64,000 bases of DNA from Malania oleifera (taxonomy: Eukaryota > Streptophyta > Magnoliopsida > Santalales > Ximeniaceae), in NCBI RefSeq assembly GCF_029873635.1, contig NC_080418.1, forward strand, positions 17,321,388 to 17,385,387, written 5' to 3'. Position 1 is the first letter of the stretch, and the number at the start of each line of letters is the position of its first letter. The position numbers were made by a program, and so were the translations under genes. Under the pieces are notes generated by a model that did not search any database, was not told the origin of the DNA, and saw only the letters and a program-made list of their open reading frames with translations. Positions 11,595 through 25,489 of this stretch are shown piece after piece.

Positions 11595-14500
11595 AGTGTC
11601 AGCTATTCAAGCGAGGAGGCTACTCCTGGACGGATGTTAGGGGTACATAGGTTGTGTGAAGGAAATGCCAAAGAAAGAATTGAAACTTACCGATATTCCA
11701 GTAGTGAAGGAATTTTCAGATGTCTTTCCATAGGAGCTACCTAGATTACCTCCTGATTGTGAGATTGAATTTGTCATTAAATTGCTACCAGGGACGGCAC
11801 CGATTTCTAAAGCTCTTTATAGAATGGCTTCAACAGAATTGAAAAAACTAAAAGATCAGTTGCAGGAATTATTAAATAAGGGATTTATCAAACCTAGTGT
11901 ATCACCCTGGGGAGCACCAATTTTATTTGTAAAGAAAAAACACGGGTCGATGAGGATGTGCATTGACTATAGAGAGATATATAAAGTAACAGTTAAGAAC
12001 AAATATCCTCTTCCCCGTATTGATGACTTATTCGATCAGCTCTAGGGAACACGAGTCTATTCTAAGATTGATCTTCGCTCTGGGTACCATCAAGTGAAAG
12101 TCAAAGCATAGGATGCTTCCAAGACAGCATTCCAAACTCGGTATGACCACTATGAATTTTTGGTTATGCCATTCGGACTGATGAATGCTCCTGTTGCATT
12201 TATGGACTTGATGAACAAAGTTTTCCATCAGCACTTGGACCAGTTTGTAGTAGTTTTCATTGATGATATACTAGTCTATTCAAGGAGTCCCGAGGAGCAT
12301 GAGACACATTTGAGGTAGGTACTTCAGATACTTAAAGAAAGGGAATTGTACGCTAAATTCAAGAAGTGTGAATTTTGGTTAGAGAAAGTTACATTCTTTG
12401 GGCATGTGGTATCCAGGGATGGTATCTCTGTAGATCCAAGAAAGATAGAAGCGGTGGTAATTGGGTGAAACCAAGGAATGTTCAAGAGATCAGGAGTTTC
12501 TTTGGATTGACGGGATATTATTGCCAATTCGTAGAGGGATTTTCTAGGCTATTAGGGCCTCTGACACGACTAACAAGGAAGAATGTTAAGTTTGAATGGA
12601 ATGATGAATGTGAGCATAGCTTCTAGGAATTGAAGCAACAACTCGTTACTGCACCAGTTTTGACTATTCCATCAGGAGATGGTGGATTCGTAATCTACAG
12701 TGATTCGTATCACAAGGGGCTCGGATGCGTACTAATGCAACAGGGGAAAGTTGTAGCCTATGCTTCTCGTCAACTTAAAGAGTATGAGAAGAATTACCCT
12801 ACGCATGATTTAGAGTTGGCTATAGTGGTGTACGCATTAAATATTTGGAGTCATTATCTGTATGGTGGAAGGTGTGAAATATTTATAGATCATAAGAGTT
12901 TGAAATATTTCTTCATGCAGAAAGAACTAAATATAAGGCAGAGGAGGTGACTGAAATTGATTAATGATTATGATTGTACCATTAGTTACCACTTAGGGAA
13001 GGATAATGTGGTAGCTGATGCGTTAAGCAATAAATCAGGGTGCGCATCTGTATCAGCAATAGTAACTGCACCTCAGATCGGAATGGATTTAGAAAGATTT
13101 GGTGTAGAATTGGTAGAGGGTAGTCATCAGGCATTAATTGCTCATCTAGTACTTTAGCCGACTTTGTTGGAGAAAATTAAGATTGCATAAATGCAAGACG
13201 CGAAATTGGTAAAGATTAGAGATAGAGTGCAGAGTCGACATGGAGCTGATTTTAATATTTCAGATGATGGCAGTATGAGGTTTCGTAGTAGGTTGCGTGT
13301 ACCTGATGAAGCCGGAATTAAAAAGATTATTTTTTAAGAGGCACATCGTTCTTTATATACAATACATCAAGGAAGTATGAAAATATATAGGAATTTGTGA
13401 ATATCCTTCTAGTGGAGCAATATGAAAAGAGAAATTGCTGAATATGTAGAGCAATGTTTGACATGCTAGCAGGTGAAAGTTGAACAGCGGAGACTGGCGG
13501 GACCATTGCAACCACTTCACATCCCTGAATGAAAGTGGGAGCATATTTCTATGAACTTTATATCGGGTTACCACCGGCACTTCATGGATAGGACACCATC
13601 TGGGTAGTCATTGATAGATTGATGAAGACTGCCCATTTTCTTCCCATCAGGGTTAACTACTCCATGGGCAGATTGACAGAATTGTATATACATGAGATAG
13701 TCAGATTGCATGGAGTCCCTGTGTCCATCGTTTCTGACCGGAATCCACGTTTCATGTCTCAGTTTTGGAAAAGCTTATAGAGTGCTTTGGGATCCTAGTT
13801 GGCTTTTAGCACAACCTTTCATCCTTAAATTGATGGACAGACAGAGAGGACTATAAAAATACTAGAGGATATGTTGCGTGCCTGTGTGCTATATTTTGGA
13901 GGTAGTTGGATTTAGTACCTGCCACAAGTGGAATTTGCTTACAACAACAACTACCAAGCTAGTATTGGGATGGCCCCGTATGAGGCATTATATGGTCGGA
14001 GATGTCGATCTTCATTATGTTGGCATAAAATTGGAAAAAAGCAGATATTAGGGCCAGAAATGGTACAACGAGCTTCTAAGAAAATCAAACTTATTCGGGA
14101 AAGAATTAGAATATCTCAGAGCTGACAGAAAAACTATGCAAATACTCGTCAACGAGTGCTGGAATTTGATGTAGATGATAATGTGTTCTTGCAAATTGCA
14201 CCAATGAAAGGGGTAATGAAATTTGGGAAGAAAGGTAAACTTAACACTAGGTATATTGGGTTGTTTAAGATATTGGAAAGAGTTGGCCCAATTGCCTACA
14301 GGTTAGCGTTATCCCCAGCGCTATCCAGAATCCATGATGTATTTCATGTGTCCATGTTAAAGAAATACGTTTTAGATCCATCTCATATAATAAGTTATGA
14401 GACGCTAGAGATTGGTGAGACCTTATCTTATGATGAAGTGCCCGTTCAGATCTTAGATAATAAAGTGCAAGAATTACGCACCAAGAAAATCTCACTAGTG

Positions 14501-14602
14501 AAAATACTCTGGAGGAATCATGCAATTGAGGAAGTTTCGTGGGAGTTAGAGGAGGAAATGCGTCAGAAGTACTCACATTTATTTAATTGGATCCAAGATT
14601 AG
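11595..14602 (+). pseudogene. pol region of gypsy B (RT, RNase H, integrase, chromodomain)
   Basis: This continues element B after the solo-LTR insertion. Reverse transcriptase is recognised from [19 protein letters not shown], followed by the RT active-site segment near 12250 (FIDDILVYS type). RNase H has [18 protein letters not shown] near 12690. An integrase zinc-binding and DDE core lies at about 13330-13990. The chromodomain-bearing C terminus is 14156-14602. Integrase chromodomains in chromoviruses are thought to steer insertion toward marked chromatin. The region carries many breaks and is not functional. Confidence 0.85.
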
Positions 14603-14872
14603 CCAGGGAAAGGTAACCGTTCAGGTAAGAAATCATGTATGTAAGTAGATTTTTGTGCAGGTTAATTAGTTGAATGTAATAGTTTTCTATTTTGATTGGT
14701 TTTATGAGAGTTTTGATTTAGTTATTGTAATCTCCCAGAGCCGTATATGTAACCACGGTATTCCTCCGCCATAAGTGAGGGTAATTAATAAAATTTCAGC
14801 ATTTTTCCTTAAGATTGGTACTATAGATAGATGACAAATTTCGAGGACGAAATTTTTATAAGGAGGGGAGAA

Positions 14873-17208
14873 TGTAGTGACTTAGAAAATAAGAATAATA
14901 AGAAAAAAAAAAAGAAAAGAGGAATTTGGTTTGGTGCAGACCAAATTGTCGACGGTTTGGAGGGGGAGTAGAAAACTGTCGACGATTTTGTTATTATCGC
15001 GACACGGTTAAGGGTAAAATGGTGAAAAGGTTTGGTTAAAAGCCACACCGTCGACGGTTTTGTCTGGTAGTGGCTTATATGTAAGGTCATGCAAGCCATT
15101 TCATATACACAAATCAAAAACTCTCTCTTTCTCTCTCTTAAGGTTGTAGCTCTCACTCCTTCTCTCCTTAAATTCTTGCCTGATTTTGGCCCAAATCAGC
15201 TGATAAACGTGATTTCGAGATCTCGGTGGTTATTCTCTACAGTTTAACCGGAGTAATTTTGTGAATCGAACATTTCGGGCACCACTACAAAACCAGGGTA
15301 AGGATGTTATTTTTAAAAGTTTAGCTAGTTATTGGTAATATATAGGCCTAGGTATGTTGAATGACTAATATTCTGGGGTTAAGTTGATTGAATTAGGGTT
15401 TACAAATGCAGGCTTTGTGCGGGCGCCGCAGGCATAGTGTTGGATTCGCTGCAGGCATAGTTCTAGGAAACAGGTAAGGAGATAGATTATATTAGGTATT
15501 TTCAGAAAATTTATCGTTTAAAAAAAACAGTATTTGATTCAGAAATTATATATATAAATTATTTGGGAAATCTAATGTTTGAACTAAGGAAAACCCTGGA
15601 AACAGATTTATTGTTATTTTTCAGAGAACATATAATCTTCCTAGATAGTCAGCATATTATAGAATAGCACTCACTTGTGTGGCATGAGTATAAATACTTT
15701 ATTCAGGCGACCTAGATGTCGTGATAATTCAATCAGCTCAGATGCCGTGATAATTCAACTGGCCTAGATGTTGTGATAATTCAACTGGCCCAGATGTCGT
15801 GATAGATCAGTCGGCTCAGACACCGTGATATTTTAGCTGGCCCAGATGCCGTGATAATTCAGTAGGCCCAGATGCCATGATATTTCAGCCGGCCCAGATG
15901 CCGTGATACTTCAGCCAGCCTAGATGTCGTGATTAGATATATTTATAATAGTTTATTTAGAAACATATTCATGACATATTTTATGCAGAACCATGAAATA
16001 GTTATATTACAGTTATTTATGAAATGTACTATATGATAGCAGAACCCAGATAGCTTAGTTTAGTTTTAGAGCACGATACCGTAGCTATCAGTTCATATTA
16101 GAGTCACCACACGTCTCAAATAGAGTGTCGGTGAATGGATAGTCGATTAAATCTAGTGTAGTAGTGTGCCCCCAGCAGTCCGGACCAGGCTGGCCAGACC
16201 AATCGTACTTACAGACGAGTCAGTTTTGGCATAGCATGGTAGGCCAACCATTACTAGGTCCCGCCTATGGGCTGGACAACCCAATCATGTAGGGGTAATA
16301 CATGATATCAGCTAACTATCCATCCAGGGGTGAATTTCAATATTATAAAGATATAGCAGATGATTTATATGCATATAGAAATTTCAGTATTATACAGTTA
16401 TAACAGATGGTTTATATGCATATAGAAATTTCAGTATTAAATAGTTATAGCAGACCATTTATATACATACAGAAATTTCAGTATTATACAGATATAGCAG
16501 ACGATTTATATGCATATAGAAATTTCAATATTATACATATATAGCAGACAATTTATATGTATGTAGAAATTTTAGTATTATACAGTTATAACAGATGATT
16601 TATATGCATACATAAATTTCAATATTATACAATTATAGAAGATGATTTATATGCATACAAAAATTTCAATATTATACAGATATAGCTGATGATTTATATG
16701 CATACATAAATGTATCCCTGACTTATTAGTACAGTAAATTATGTTACAATTAATTATGTACAGTATATGTGTGTAACACAATAGAACTTATGTGCCACAC
16801 ACTGATGTTAATTTATCCCACTTACTGAGAGGTGGCTCACCCCAGAATTCAAATATTCAGGAAACTCAAACAGACGAACAGAGTGAGCTCCGAGATAGAG
16901 GAGGTTTTAGTACTACCCTAGCTACAGGGTAAGTATTTGTGTTAGAAGAGGGTTTTTGTGTAAGTCCCTAAAATACTCTATGAATTTTTGGGGATGCATA
17001 TGTATATTTATGAAGTTAGTGGGACTCTGGTATTGTGTATAAGATTCAGGTATATCATGTTTTCCACTGCACAATTTATAAGTATTTATGAATAGGTATA
17101 TCCCCGATACCCCACTTGGGTCTAGGTTGACTTTGTTTACAGTTTGTGGTATCAGAGATTATTAAGTAAAATGGAAATATATATAACCAGAATTTTTGGG
17201 ACGTTACA
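14873..17208 (+). mobile_element. 3' LTR of gypsy B
   Basis: It begins TGTAGTGACTTAG straight after the polypurine tract AAGGAGGGGAGAA and ends GGGACGTTACA; length 2336 bp. In order it contains a cluster of GTCGACGG palindromes (14946-15060), a CT-rich leader (about 15121-15140), an exon-like block (15412-15473), the 26-bp array (15702-15935), the hairpin (16284-16306), the 47-bp array (16330-16715) and the core word (16824-16843). Confidence 0.92.
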
Positions 17209-17749
17209 TATATACACAGACATGATGAAATATGATGAACATCCATGAGTTATAGACGAGCTGTGCTATTTACACATGGATACTCATGAGCTTGACTTTA
17301 TTTATGAGAAGTGAAAGCTTTTGTAAAGATATTATTATGTAAACTGAGAGGTGGAAATGGGAACCCGGTTGGTTAATGATATGAGAGTACGGTACCGTTA
17401 CTAGTGATTGAGTTAGTGTAGCCACACAGCTCGGGGAGCGTGTTGGTAATGGAAGTTGATTGAACCTTTGGAGAGATGTTGACTGTCCTTGGGTTTGGAC
17501 TAGGATGCGGTGGGTCAATCATACTATAAACAAGGTATTTTGACTTAATCTGATAGGCCAACCAGAGTTAAGTCCCACCTTCGGGCCGCACAACCCGGTC
17601 ATGTAAGGTTACTACATGACGATGATGTGAATAGGTTCTTCATTACAGACGCGATATACTCATATGATTGTACTTTGGCAGTTATGTTATTTTGAACACA
17701 GAAATATTTACTGAGTGTGATCATATTTACGAGAAAAATATATGTAAAC

Positions 17750-17781
<32 letters not shown>

Positions 17782-18662
17782 GTATATGGAAATGAGTACA
17801 ATTTCTATGATTTCTCAGTTAAGTTAGTTTTTATACGAACATGATATGATACACTAAAACTCATTTGCCACACACTGATAATAATTTATTCTCGCTTACT
17901 GGGAGGTGTCTCACCCCAAGAATTTTTAAAGATTTAAAGAAGTCCAGGACGCCAGGCGGAGCGAGCTCCAAGATAGCAGAGGTTTAGATTTCCATAGTTC
18001 AGGGTATGTTTTATTTTGGGACTTGGGGGGGGGGGGTATGTTTGTATGTATATTTTTGGAGTTTTTAGTACTCTGGTATTGTACATAAAGTGTAGGTATA
18101 TTATGTTTTCCGCTGCATAGTTAGAATGTGAATATAGATAGGGGGATCCCCAGTACCCCACCTTGGGCCTGGGTTGTCTAGTTGATTATTAATAGGGTAT
18201 CAAAGGTATATGACCTTAAAAAAACAACAACAACAACAACAACAACAAAAATAGGGCATCACAAATGTGGTATCAGAGCCTATGTTGTTTGGTTCTACAG
18301 ACTTAAGCGGATACAATACCAGAGTATAAGAATGGATCTTGATGAGGGTAGGAAATGGGTAGAGTAAGAATCTAGCAAGTCATTATTGGAAGATAAATAG
18401 AATCTTAGGTTTTGGTTTTGAAGCTTGGAAGTAGAAATCCATTGACGGTCTTTTGTGATTTTCTTGCAATGACGGTTTCAAGAAAATTATGGCAAACCAT
18501 TGACGGTTTCGCGTCTGAGTAAAGAGACTGAGACTTGGGATGTTAGTGGGTGGAAAAAAGGCTGAAAATTTTGTGGATGTTAAATTATTTCCTTAGATTG
18601 ATGATAGTGCTCCTCACATTAAGAAATTAAAATTCTAAAATTGTTTTTGTTTTATTTTTAGG

Positions 18663-20100
18663 ATGGACCCTAGAAATAGCAACGCTTATGTTGGAGGTGG
18701 TGACGATGCGGGGCCTTCTAGTATAGGTGGCAGTGATTCTGATGCAGCCATGCATAGTGTTGCTCAGCAGGTGATGACTGAGATAGAACGGAGCTTTAGA
18801 GAGCAGGGTCACCTGCCAGTGGATTAGAGCTGCACTATAGAGCAGTTCACCCGAATGAATCCTCCGGCCTTTTCAGGAAGTGCAGACCCGATTATGTTAG
18901 AGAATTGGATACAAGAGATTAAAAAGATCCTGACACTACTACGCTACACCGATGAGCAAAGAGTTATGTATGCCACGTTCAGACTGAAAAGGGAGGCTGA
19001 GCGTTGGTGGTCTACAGTGAGGCTCCTAGAGGAGCAGAGACCTATACCAATAGCCCTGACTTGGGGAAGGTTTAAGGAGATCTTTTTCGACCGTTATTTT
19101 CCCTCCTCCGTCAGAGATGCAAAGATGGAGGAGTCTTTGAATTTGACTCAGGGACATCTGACAGTGCCACAGTATACTGCTAGATTTGTGGATCTATCTC
19201 GTTTTGCCCCATTCATGATCCCAAATGAGTTCAAGAAGGCACAGAAATTTGAAAGAGGGCTAAGACAGGAGATGTATGAGTAGGTAGCGGTTCTACAGAA
19301 TGTGAGATTTTGCTGAGCTGGTAAATAAAGCCACCGTAGTGGAAGCCAGTCGACATAGGGGTATGGGAGGACAGAGTCAGAGGAAGAGGCCTACGCCTCC
19401 AAGTTTTCAGGAGAGCACTAGTCGGGGCCAGCGGAGGAGACATGATGTGGTCTAGTGATAGGCAGGGGACACCAAGTTCCTTAGGGCAATCCAACACCTC
19501 CTACTTGCCCTTGATGCTACAGGAAACATTCAGGAAAGTGTCGGGTTGGGGTAGTCACCTGCTACCGATGCGAATGGTCGGGCAATATGGCGCGGAATTG
19601 TCGTGTGCCCCTGAGCTGTGCACTTGCTCCTTGACCATACTGAGGAAATAACCTAGCACCCCGAGGCGACCAATAGAGGAATACTGCCCCGGCGTGGGTC
19701 TATGCACTAACCCCAGGAGACGCAGAGGTAGCAGGCGACGTGGTGACAAGTATCATTTATATTATGTCATATAAAGCTACTGTTTTGTTTGATTCAGAGG
19801 CGACACATTCATTTGTGGCTCGGGATTTTGTTAAGTTATATGGGATAGAAACTCAACCACTGGATGTTAGTCTATCAGTGGCTACACCGATGGGGACCAT
19901 AGCAGTGTGTAGGAGGGTACTTTAAAATTTTTCGATCAATATTCAGGGAATGTCACTGCCTGCTAATCTAGTGGTTCTCGATATGCATGGGTTTGACATG
20001 ATTCTAGGGATGAATTGATTAGCTGCCAACTATGCCAGTATTGACTGCCATAAGAAAGAGGTAGTCTTCGGACCTTTAGGTGAGCAGAAATATCGATACG
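18663..20100 (+). pseudogene. gag and protease region of gypsy D
   Basis: The gag core at 18855-19283 is well preserved and shows [20 protein letters not shown] and [12 protein letters not shown], typical of plant chromovirus gag. A zinc-knuckle region follows near 19560-19620. The aspartic protease is recognised by LFDSEATHSFVARDFVKLYG at about 19775-19840. The coding sequence is broken. Confidence 0.82.
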
Positions 20101-20159
20101 TGGGGATGCGTGTGCATTCCTCACCGCATATGTTATCAACTATTCAGGTAAGGAGATTT

Positions 20160-23120
20160 CTCCTAGAGGGATTCCAAGGGTCCTTAGCTTGTGTGAAAGA
20201 AGTACCGATAGGGGAATTAAAGTTAGTAGATATCCCGATAGTGAGGGATTTCCCTAATGTATTTCCAGAGGATTTGTCGGGATTGCCTCCCAATTGAGAA
20301 GTTGAGTTTGTGATTAATTTACCTCCAGGGACGACGTCGATCTCTAAGGCTCTGTACAGAATGGCCCCAAAAAAATTGAAAGAATTGAAAAAACAATTGC
20401 AAGATTTGCTGGACAAGGATTTATTAGGCCCAGTGTGTCACCTGGGAAGCTCTAGTACTCTTTGTGAAAAGGAAAAATGGGATGATGAGGATGTGTATTG
20501 ACTACAGGGAGATAAATAAAGTAACAATTAAGAATAAGTATCCTCTTCCCCATATTGATAATCTGTTTGACCAGCTCCAGGGAACACGGGTATTCTCTAA
20601 TATTGATCTTCAATCCGGGTACCATCAGGTGAAGGTCAAGGCGGAGGATGTTCCAAAGACAGCATTCCAAACTCGATATGGCCATTATGAGTTTCTGGTT
20701 ATGCCATTCGGATTGACGAATGCTCTTGCTGTATTCATGGACTTGATGAATAGGGTTTTCCATCAGTACTTGGATCAGTTTATTGTGGTTTTATCGATGA
20801 TATTTTGGTATATTCAAAGAGCCCTAAGAAGCATGAGGACCATTTGAGGATAGTTCTTTAGACGCTGAAAGAAAGAAGGTTGTATGCAAAGTTCAAGAAG
20901 TGTGAGTTATGGTTAAATCAAGTCACTTTCCTCGGACGCGTGATATCCAGGGGTGGCATTTCTGTGGATTCGAGTAAGATTGAGGCAGTAGTGGACTGGG
21001 AAAAATTGAAAAATGTGCAGAAAGTTAGGAGTTTCTTGGGGTTCACAGGATACTATCGCCGGTTTGTAGAGAGATTCTCTAAATTGTCAAGTCCTTTGAC
21101 AAAGTTGACTAGGAAAAGTGTAAAGTTTGATTGGACTGATGAATGTGAACAGAGTTTTCAAGAGTTAAAGTAGCGACTTATCACTGCATCGATTTTGACA
21201 ATACCTTTGGAAGAAAAAGGTTTTGTAATTTACAGTGATGCATCACAAAAAGGGCTTGGTTGTGTGCTGATACAACAGGGGAAAGTGGTAGCTTATGCTT
21301 CTCGACAGCTTAAAGAGGATGAAAAGAATTACCCTACACATGATCTAGAATTAGTAGTAGTGGTATATGCATTGAAAATTTGGAGGCATTATCTATATGG
21401 TGTAAAGTGCGAAATATTTACAGATCATAAGAGTTTAAAATATTTCTTCATATAGAGGGAGTTGAATATGAGGCAGAGGAGGTGGCTAGAGCTAATCAAA
21501 GATTATGATTGTACCATTAGTTACCACCCAAGGAAAGCAAATGTGGTAGCTGATGCCTTGACTCGGAAATCAGGGAGGGCCTAAATGTCAGCAATGATGA
21601 CTCAGCATCCGATCCAAATGGATTTAGAAAGGCTTAGTATGGAGTTGGTAAAGGGAAATCAACAGTCCCTCATTGCTAATCTGGTACTTCAGCCCACCTT
21701 ATAAGAAAGAATTAAAACTGTCGAAATTAAAGATGCAGAATTATTAAAGATTATGGCTAAAGTGCAGAATGGTCAGGGTGCAGATTTTAATATCTTGGAG
21801 GATGGAGCTATGAGGTTCCATACCAGACTTTGTGTACCTTCTGATGATGAGATCAAAAGAATTATCCTAGAGGAAGCACATCGATCCATTTATACAGTGC
21901 ACCCTGGAAGCACTAAGATGTATAGGGATCTACTGGAGTCTTTTTTGGTTGAGTAATATAAAGAAAGAAATCGTTGAATATGTGGAGCAATGTTTGACAT
22001 ACCCGCAGGTAAAAGCTGATGATTAGAGAGCGGTGGGATCGTTGCAATAACTTCACATCCCCAAATGGAATTTGGAGCACAATTCAATCGATTTCGTCAC
22101 AGGATTACCGTTGGCACTTCATGGACAGGATGCTATATGGGTAGTCATGGATCCATTAATGAAGACTGCCTACTTTTTCCCCATCATAGTTAACTACTCC
22201 ATGAGTAGATTGGTAGATTTGTACATACAGGAGATAGTTAGACTGCATGGCGTACCAGTGTCCATACTTTTGGATCGAGACCCACAGTTCACATCTCAAT
22301 TTTGGAAGAATTTGCAAAGAGCCATGAATTCTCAACTAATGTTTAGTGCAACATTTCATCCTCAGATAGATAGGACCATACAAATATTGGAGGATATGTT
22401 ACGGGCTTGTGTGTTAGACTTTGGTGGTAGTTGAATTTGGTACATGCCACTGGTTGAATTTGCTTATAATAACAGCTACCATACTAGCATTGGGATGACC
22501 TCATATGAAGCGTTGTATGGTCAAAGGTTCCGAACTTTGTTATATTGGAATGAAATCGGTGAAAGGTAGATTTTGGGGCCAAAGTTGGTACGGCAGACTT
22601 TTGAGAAAATCAGATTATCAGAGATAGAATCAAAACAACTTAGAATCGACAAAAAAGTTACGCCGACACTCGCCGACGAGAGATGGAGTTTGATGTAGGG
22701 GATCACATATTCTTGAGAGTTGCACAGATGAAATGGATTATGAGACTTGGGAAAAAGGGTAAGCTAAGCCCTAGGTATATTGAACCATTTGAAATCTTGG
22801 AAAGAGTTGGTCTAGTTGCCTACATGTTAGCATTACCTCATGTATTGTCTAGAATCCACAACGTATTCCATGTATCTATGTTGAAGAAGTACGTCCTAGA
22901 TCCTTCACACATGATCAGTTATGAAACACTAGAACTTAGAGATACCCTGTCATAAGAAGAAGTGTCAGTGCAGATTTTAGATCGGAAAGAACAGGAACTC
23001 AGCACTAAAAGGTTCTCACTAGTAAAAGTACTCTGACGCAGCCACGCAATTGAAGAAGTTTTATGGGAATTGGAGGATAAGATGCGTCAGAAATACTCGC
23101 ACCTATTCAGCGAGGCCTAG
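20160..23120 (+). pseudogene. pol region of gypsy D (RT, RNase H, integrase, chromodomain)
   Basis: RT is recognised from [20 protein letters not shown] and [20 protein letters not shown]. RNase H follows ([20 protein letters not shown], then DHKSLKYFF). Integrase comes next, with the zinc-binding segment near 21870 and the catalytic core at 22072-22500. The C terminus has a GKKGKLSPRYI segment and a chromodomain-like tail. Order and content are as in element B. It is broken at several points. Confidence 0.85.
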
Positions 23121-23377
23121 AGTTGAGATAGATTATTTTGTTTATTGACCTGTACGGTATAGGGTAGTTAGTGTTTTTGGTTTTAGGTTATAAATGGTTT
23201 TGGGAGAATTTCTATTTATGTGATTGATTGTAATCTTCCAAGACCTCTATTGTTACCATGGTATTCCTCCGTCATAAGTGAGGGTTATTCATAAAATTTC
23301 AATGGTTTTTCCCCTAAATGATAGTAAAGCATCAAGTAGCAAATTTCGAGAACGAAATTTCCATAAGGAGGGGAGAA

Positions 23378-23422
23378 TGTAACGACCCCAAAAATAGTTA
23401 TACAATATTAGTGGAATGATCC

Positions 23423-23453
<31 letters not shown>

Positions 23454-25433
23454 TAATTCTTATTAAATTAAATTAATTAAATGAATAATATGATATATAT
23501 ATATATATATATATAAATCAAAGATTCAATGAAATTTTCAATTAGAGTAACCCCCCCATAGAACCGATTTCAGCTCTTTCTCTCTCTCTCTCATCACGCT
23601 CCCTCACTTTTTCTCTCCTTAATTTCTTTCCTGATTCTTGGCCTATTGAAGAACGGAAAATACCATTAGATTCCATTCTCGGCCACCAACATTTTAACCG
23701 GAATGGATTCGTGATTAAGGCATCATAGGCACCACTCCTGGAATAAGGTAAACTCTCTCTCTCTCCTCAATTTCTCTCAAATCTTCAACTGAATCGACGA
23801 TTAGACACCACCATGAGGTCCCGACTTTGATTCTGAGCAAGTTAATCAGGGCAGATTTTTGTTTTTGGGATCCTAAGCACCACTCCAAGGCTAAGGTGAG
23901 GAGTATAAATTATGATTTTTATTTTAAAAATTAACCAATTAAATTATAGTATTTGATTATATTAGATTTTTGGAAATATTCCTAAGATTTAATTAAACTA
24001 CAAGATTTGATTATATTAGATTTTTGGGGAATATTTTGGAATTAAGTTAAACTGTAGAGATTTGATTAAATAGAATTTTTAGGGAATATGTTGGAATTAA
24101 GTTAAATTACAGGAATTTGATTAAATTCAATTTTTGAAAATATTTTTGGAATTAGATTAAACTGCGGGGATTTGATCATATTGGTGTTTTTAAATATGTT
24201 AGAAATTAAATTTAAATATAGGAAGAGGATCATAATCGCGTTTTTTATTAGAATCTAACCAGTTAATTAGAGTACGTGGGCCTAGGAAATGTTAAAATAA
24301 TTATAATTTCGGGGTAGAGCTAATTAAACGTAGGCATGTGAATACAGGGATTTGTGCGATCGCCGCAGGCATCGGTTTAGGATCCTTGTAGACACGTTCT
24401 CAGTAAATAGGTAAGGGGAATTAAATTATATCAGGAATTTCTAAAAACTAATTGATTAAATTAAAGTATGATATGAAAATATTATATGTGATATTCTGAC
24501 TTATCAGACATATAAGAAGTAATAGTTTTAGGACTATCCTTTGTTTTACTGGATAATTATTATATTGTCAGATATTACTAAAAAACCTGTGTGACATGAG
24601 AAAGGATTTTGATTACTGTAAAATGAATATGTGAATATATTATATGATAAGACATGATTTATGTTGAGATAAAAACATATATATTTTAAATAGATATGTT
24701 GATATGAGATATGCACAGATATGTTTTACACTGATATAATAATATGAGTTATATATATAGATATGTTTAATCCAAATATGTTGAGATGAGATATATACAA
24801 ACTAGTTTTATCAGATATGATGAAATGTGATATATATACAGACACGAATTTCATTGATATGTTAAAATGAGATATACACAGACATGATGAGTTATACACA
24901 AACATGATGAAATATGATGAACAACCATGAGTTACAGACGAGATGTGTTATTTACATATGGATACTTATGAGTTTGAGCTCATTATTTATGGGAAATGAA
25001 AGCTTTTGTAAAGATATTATTATGTATACTGAGTGGTGGAAATGAGAACCCGGTTGGTTAATGATATGAGAGTACGATATCATTGCTAGTGAGTTAGTGC
25101 AACCACACAGCTTGAGGAGCGTGTTGGTAATGGAAGTTGATTGAACCTTTGGAGAGATGTTGACTGGCCTTGGGTCCGGTCCAGGCTATGGTGGTCAATC
25201 ATACTACAGACGAGGTATTTTGACTTAATATGGTAGGCCAACCAAGGTTAAGTCCCACCTTCGGGTCACACAACCCAGTCATGTGGGGTTATTATATGAC
25301 GGTGATATGAATGAGTTCCTCATTACAGACGTGATACACTCATATGATTGTACTTTGACAGTTATGTTATTTTGAACACAGAAATATTTACTGAGCATGA
25401 TCATATTTACGAGAAAAATATATGGATGCAAAC

Positions 25434-25489
<56 letters not shown>

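Larger units (their letters stand above)
3771..17208 (+). mobile_element. Ty3/gypsy chromovirus element B, interrupted and broken
   Basis: This element has a truncated 5' LTR (3771-5678), a primer-binding site resembling the initiator-Met tRNA type (TGGTCTCAGAGCC at 5682), gag (from ATG 6073) and protease (about 7170-7500). After a solo-LTR insertion at 7546-11589 come RT and RNase H (about 11660-13040), integrase (about 13300-14130) and a C-terminal chromodomain (to 14602). A polypurine tract (AGGAGGGGAGAA) and a 3' LTR (14873-17208) close it. The chromodomain reads LWRNHAIEEVSWELEEEM. The frames are broken in a dozen or more places. B sits inside the 5' LTR of element D, so it is younger than D. 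Its left end is lost at the Sirevirus junction. Confidence 0.9.
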
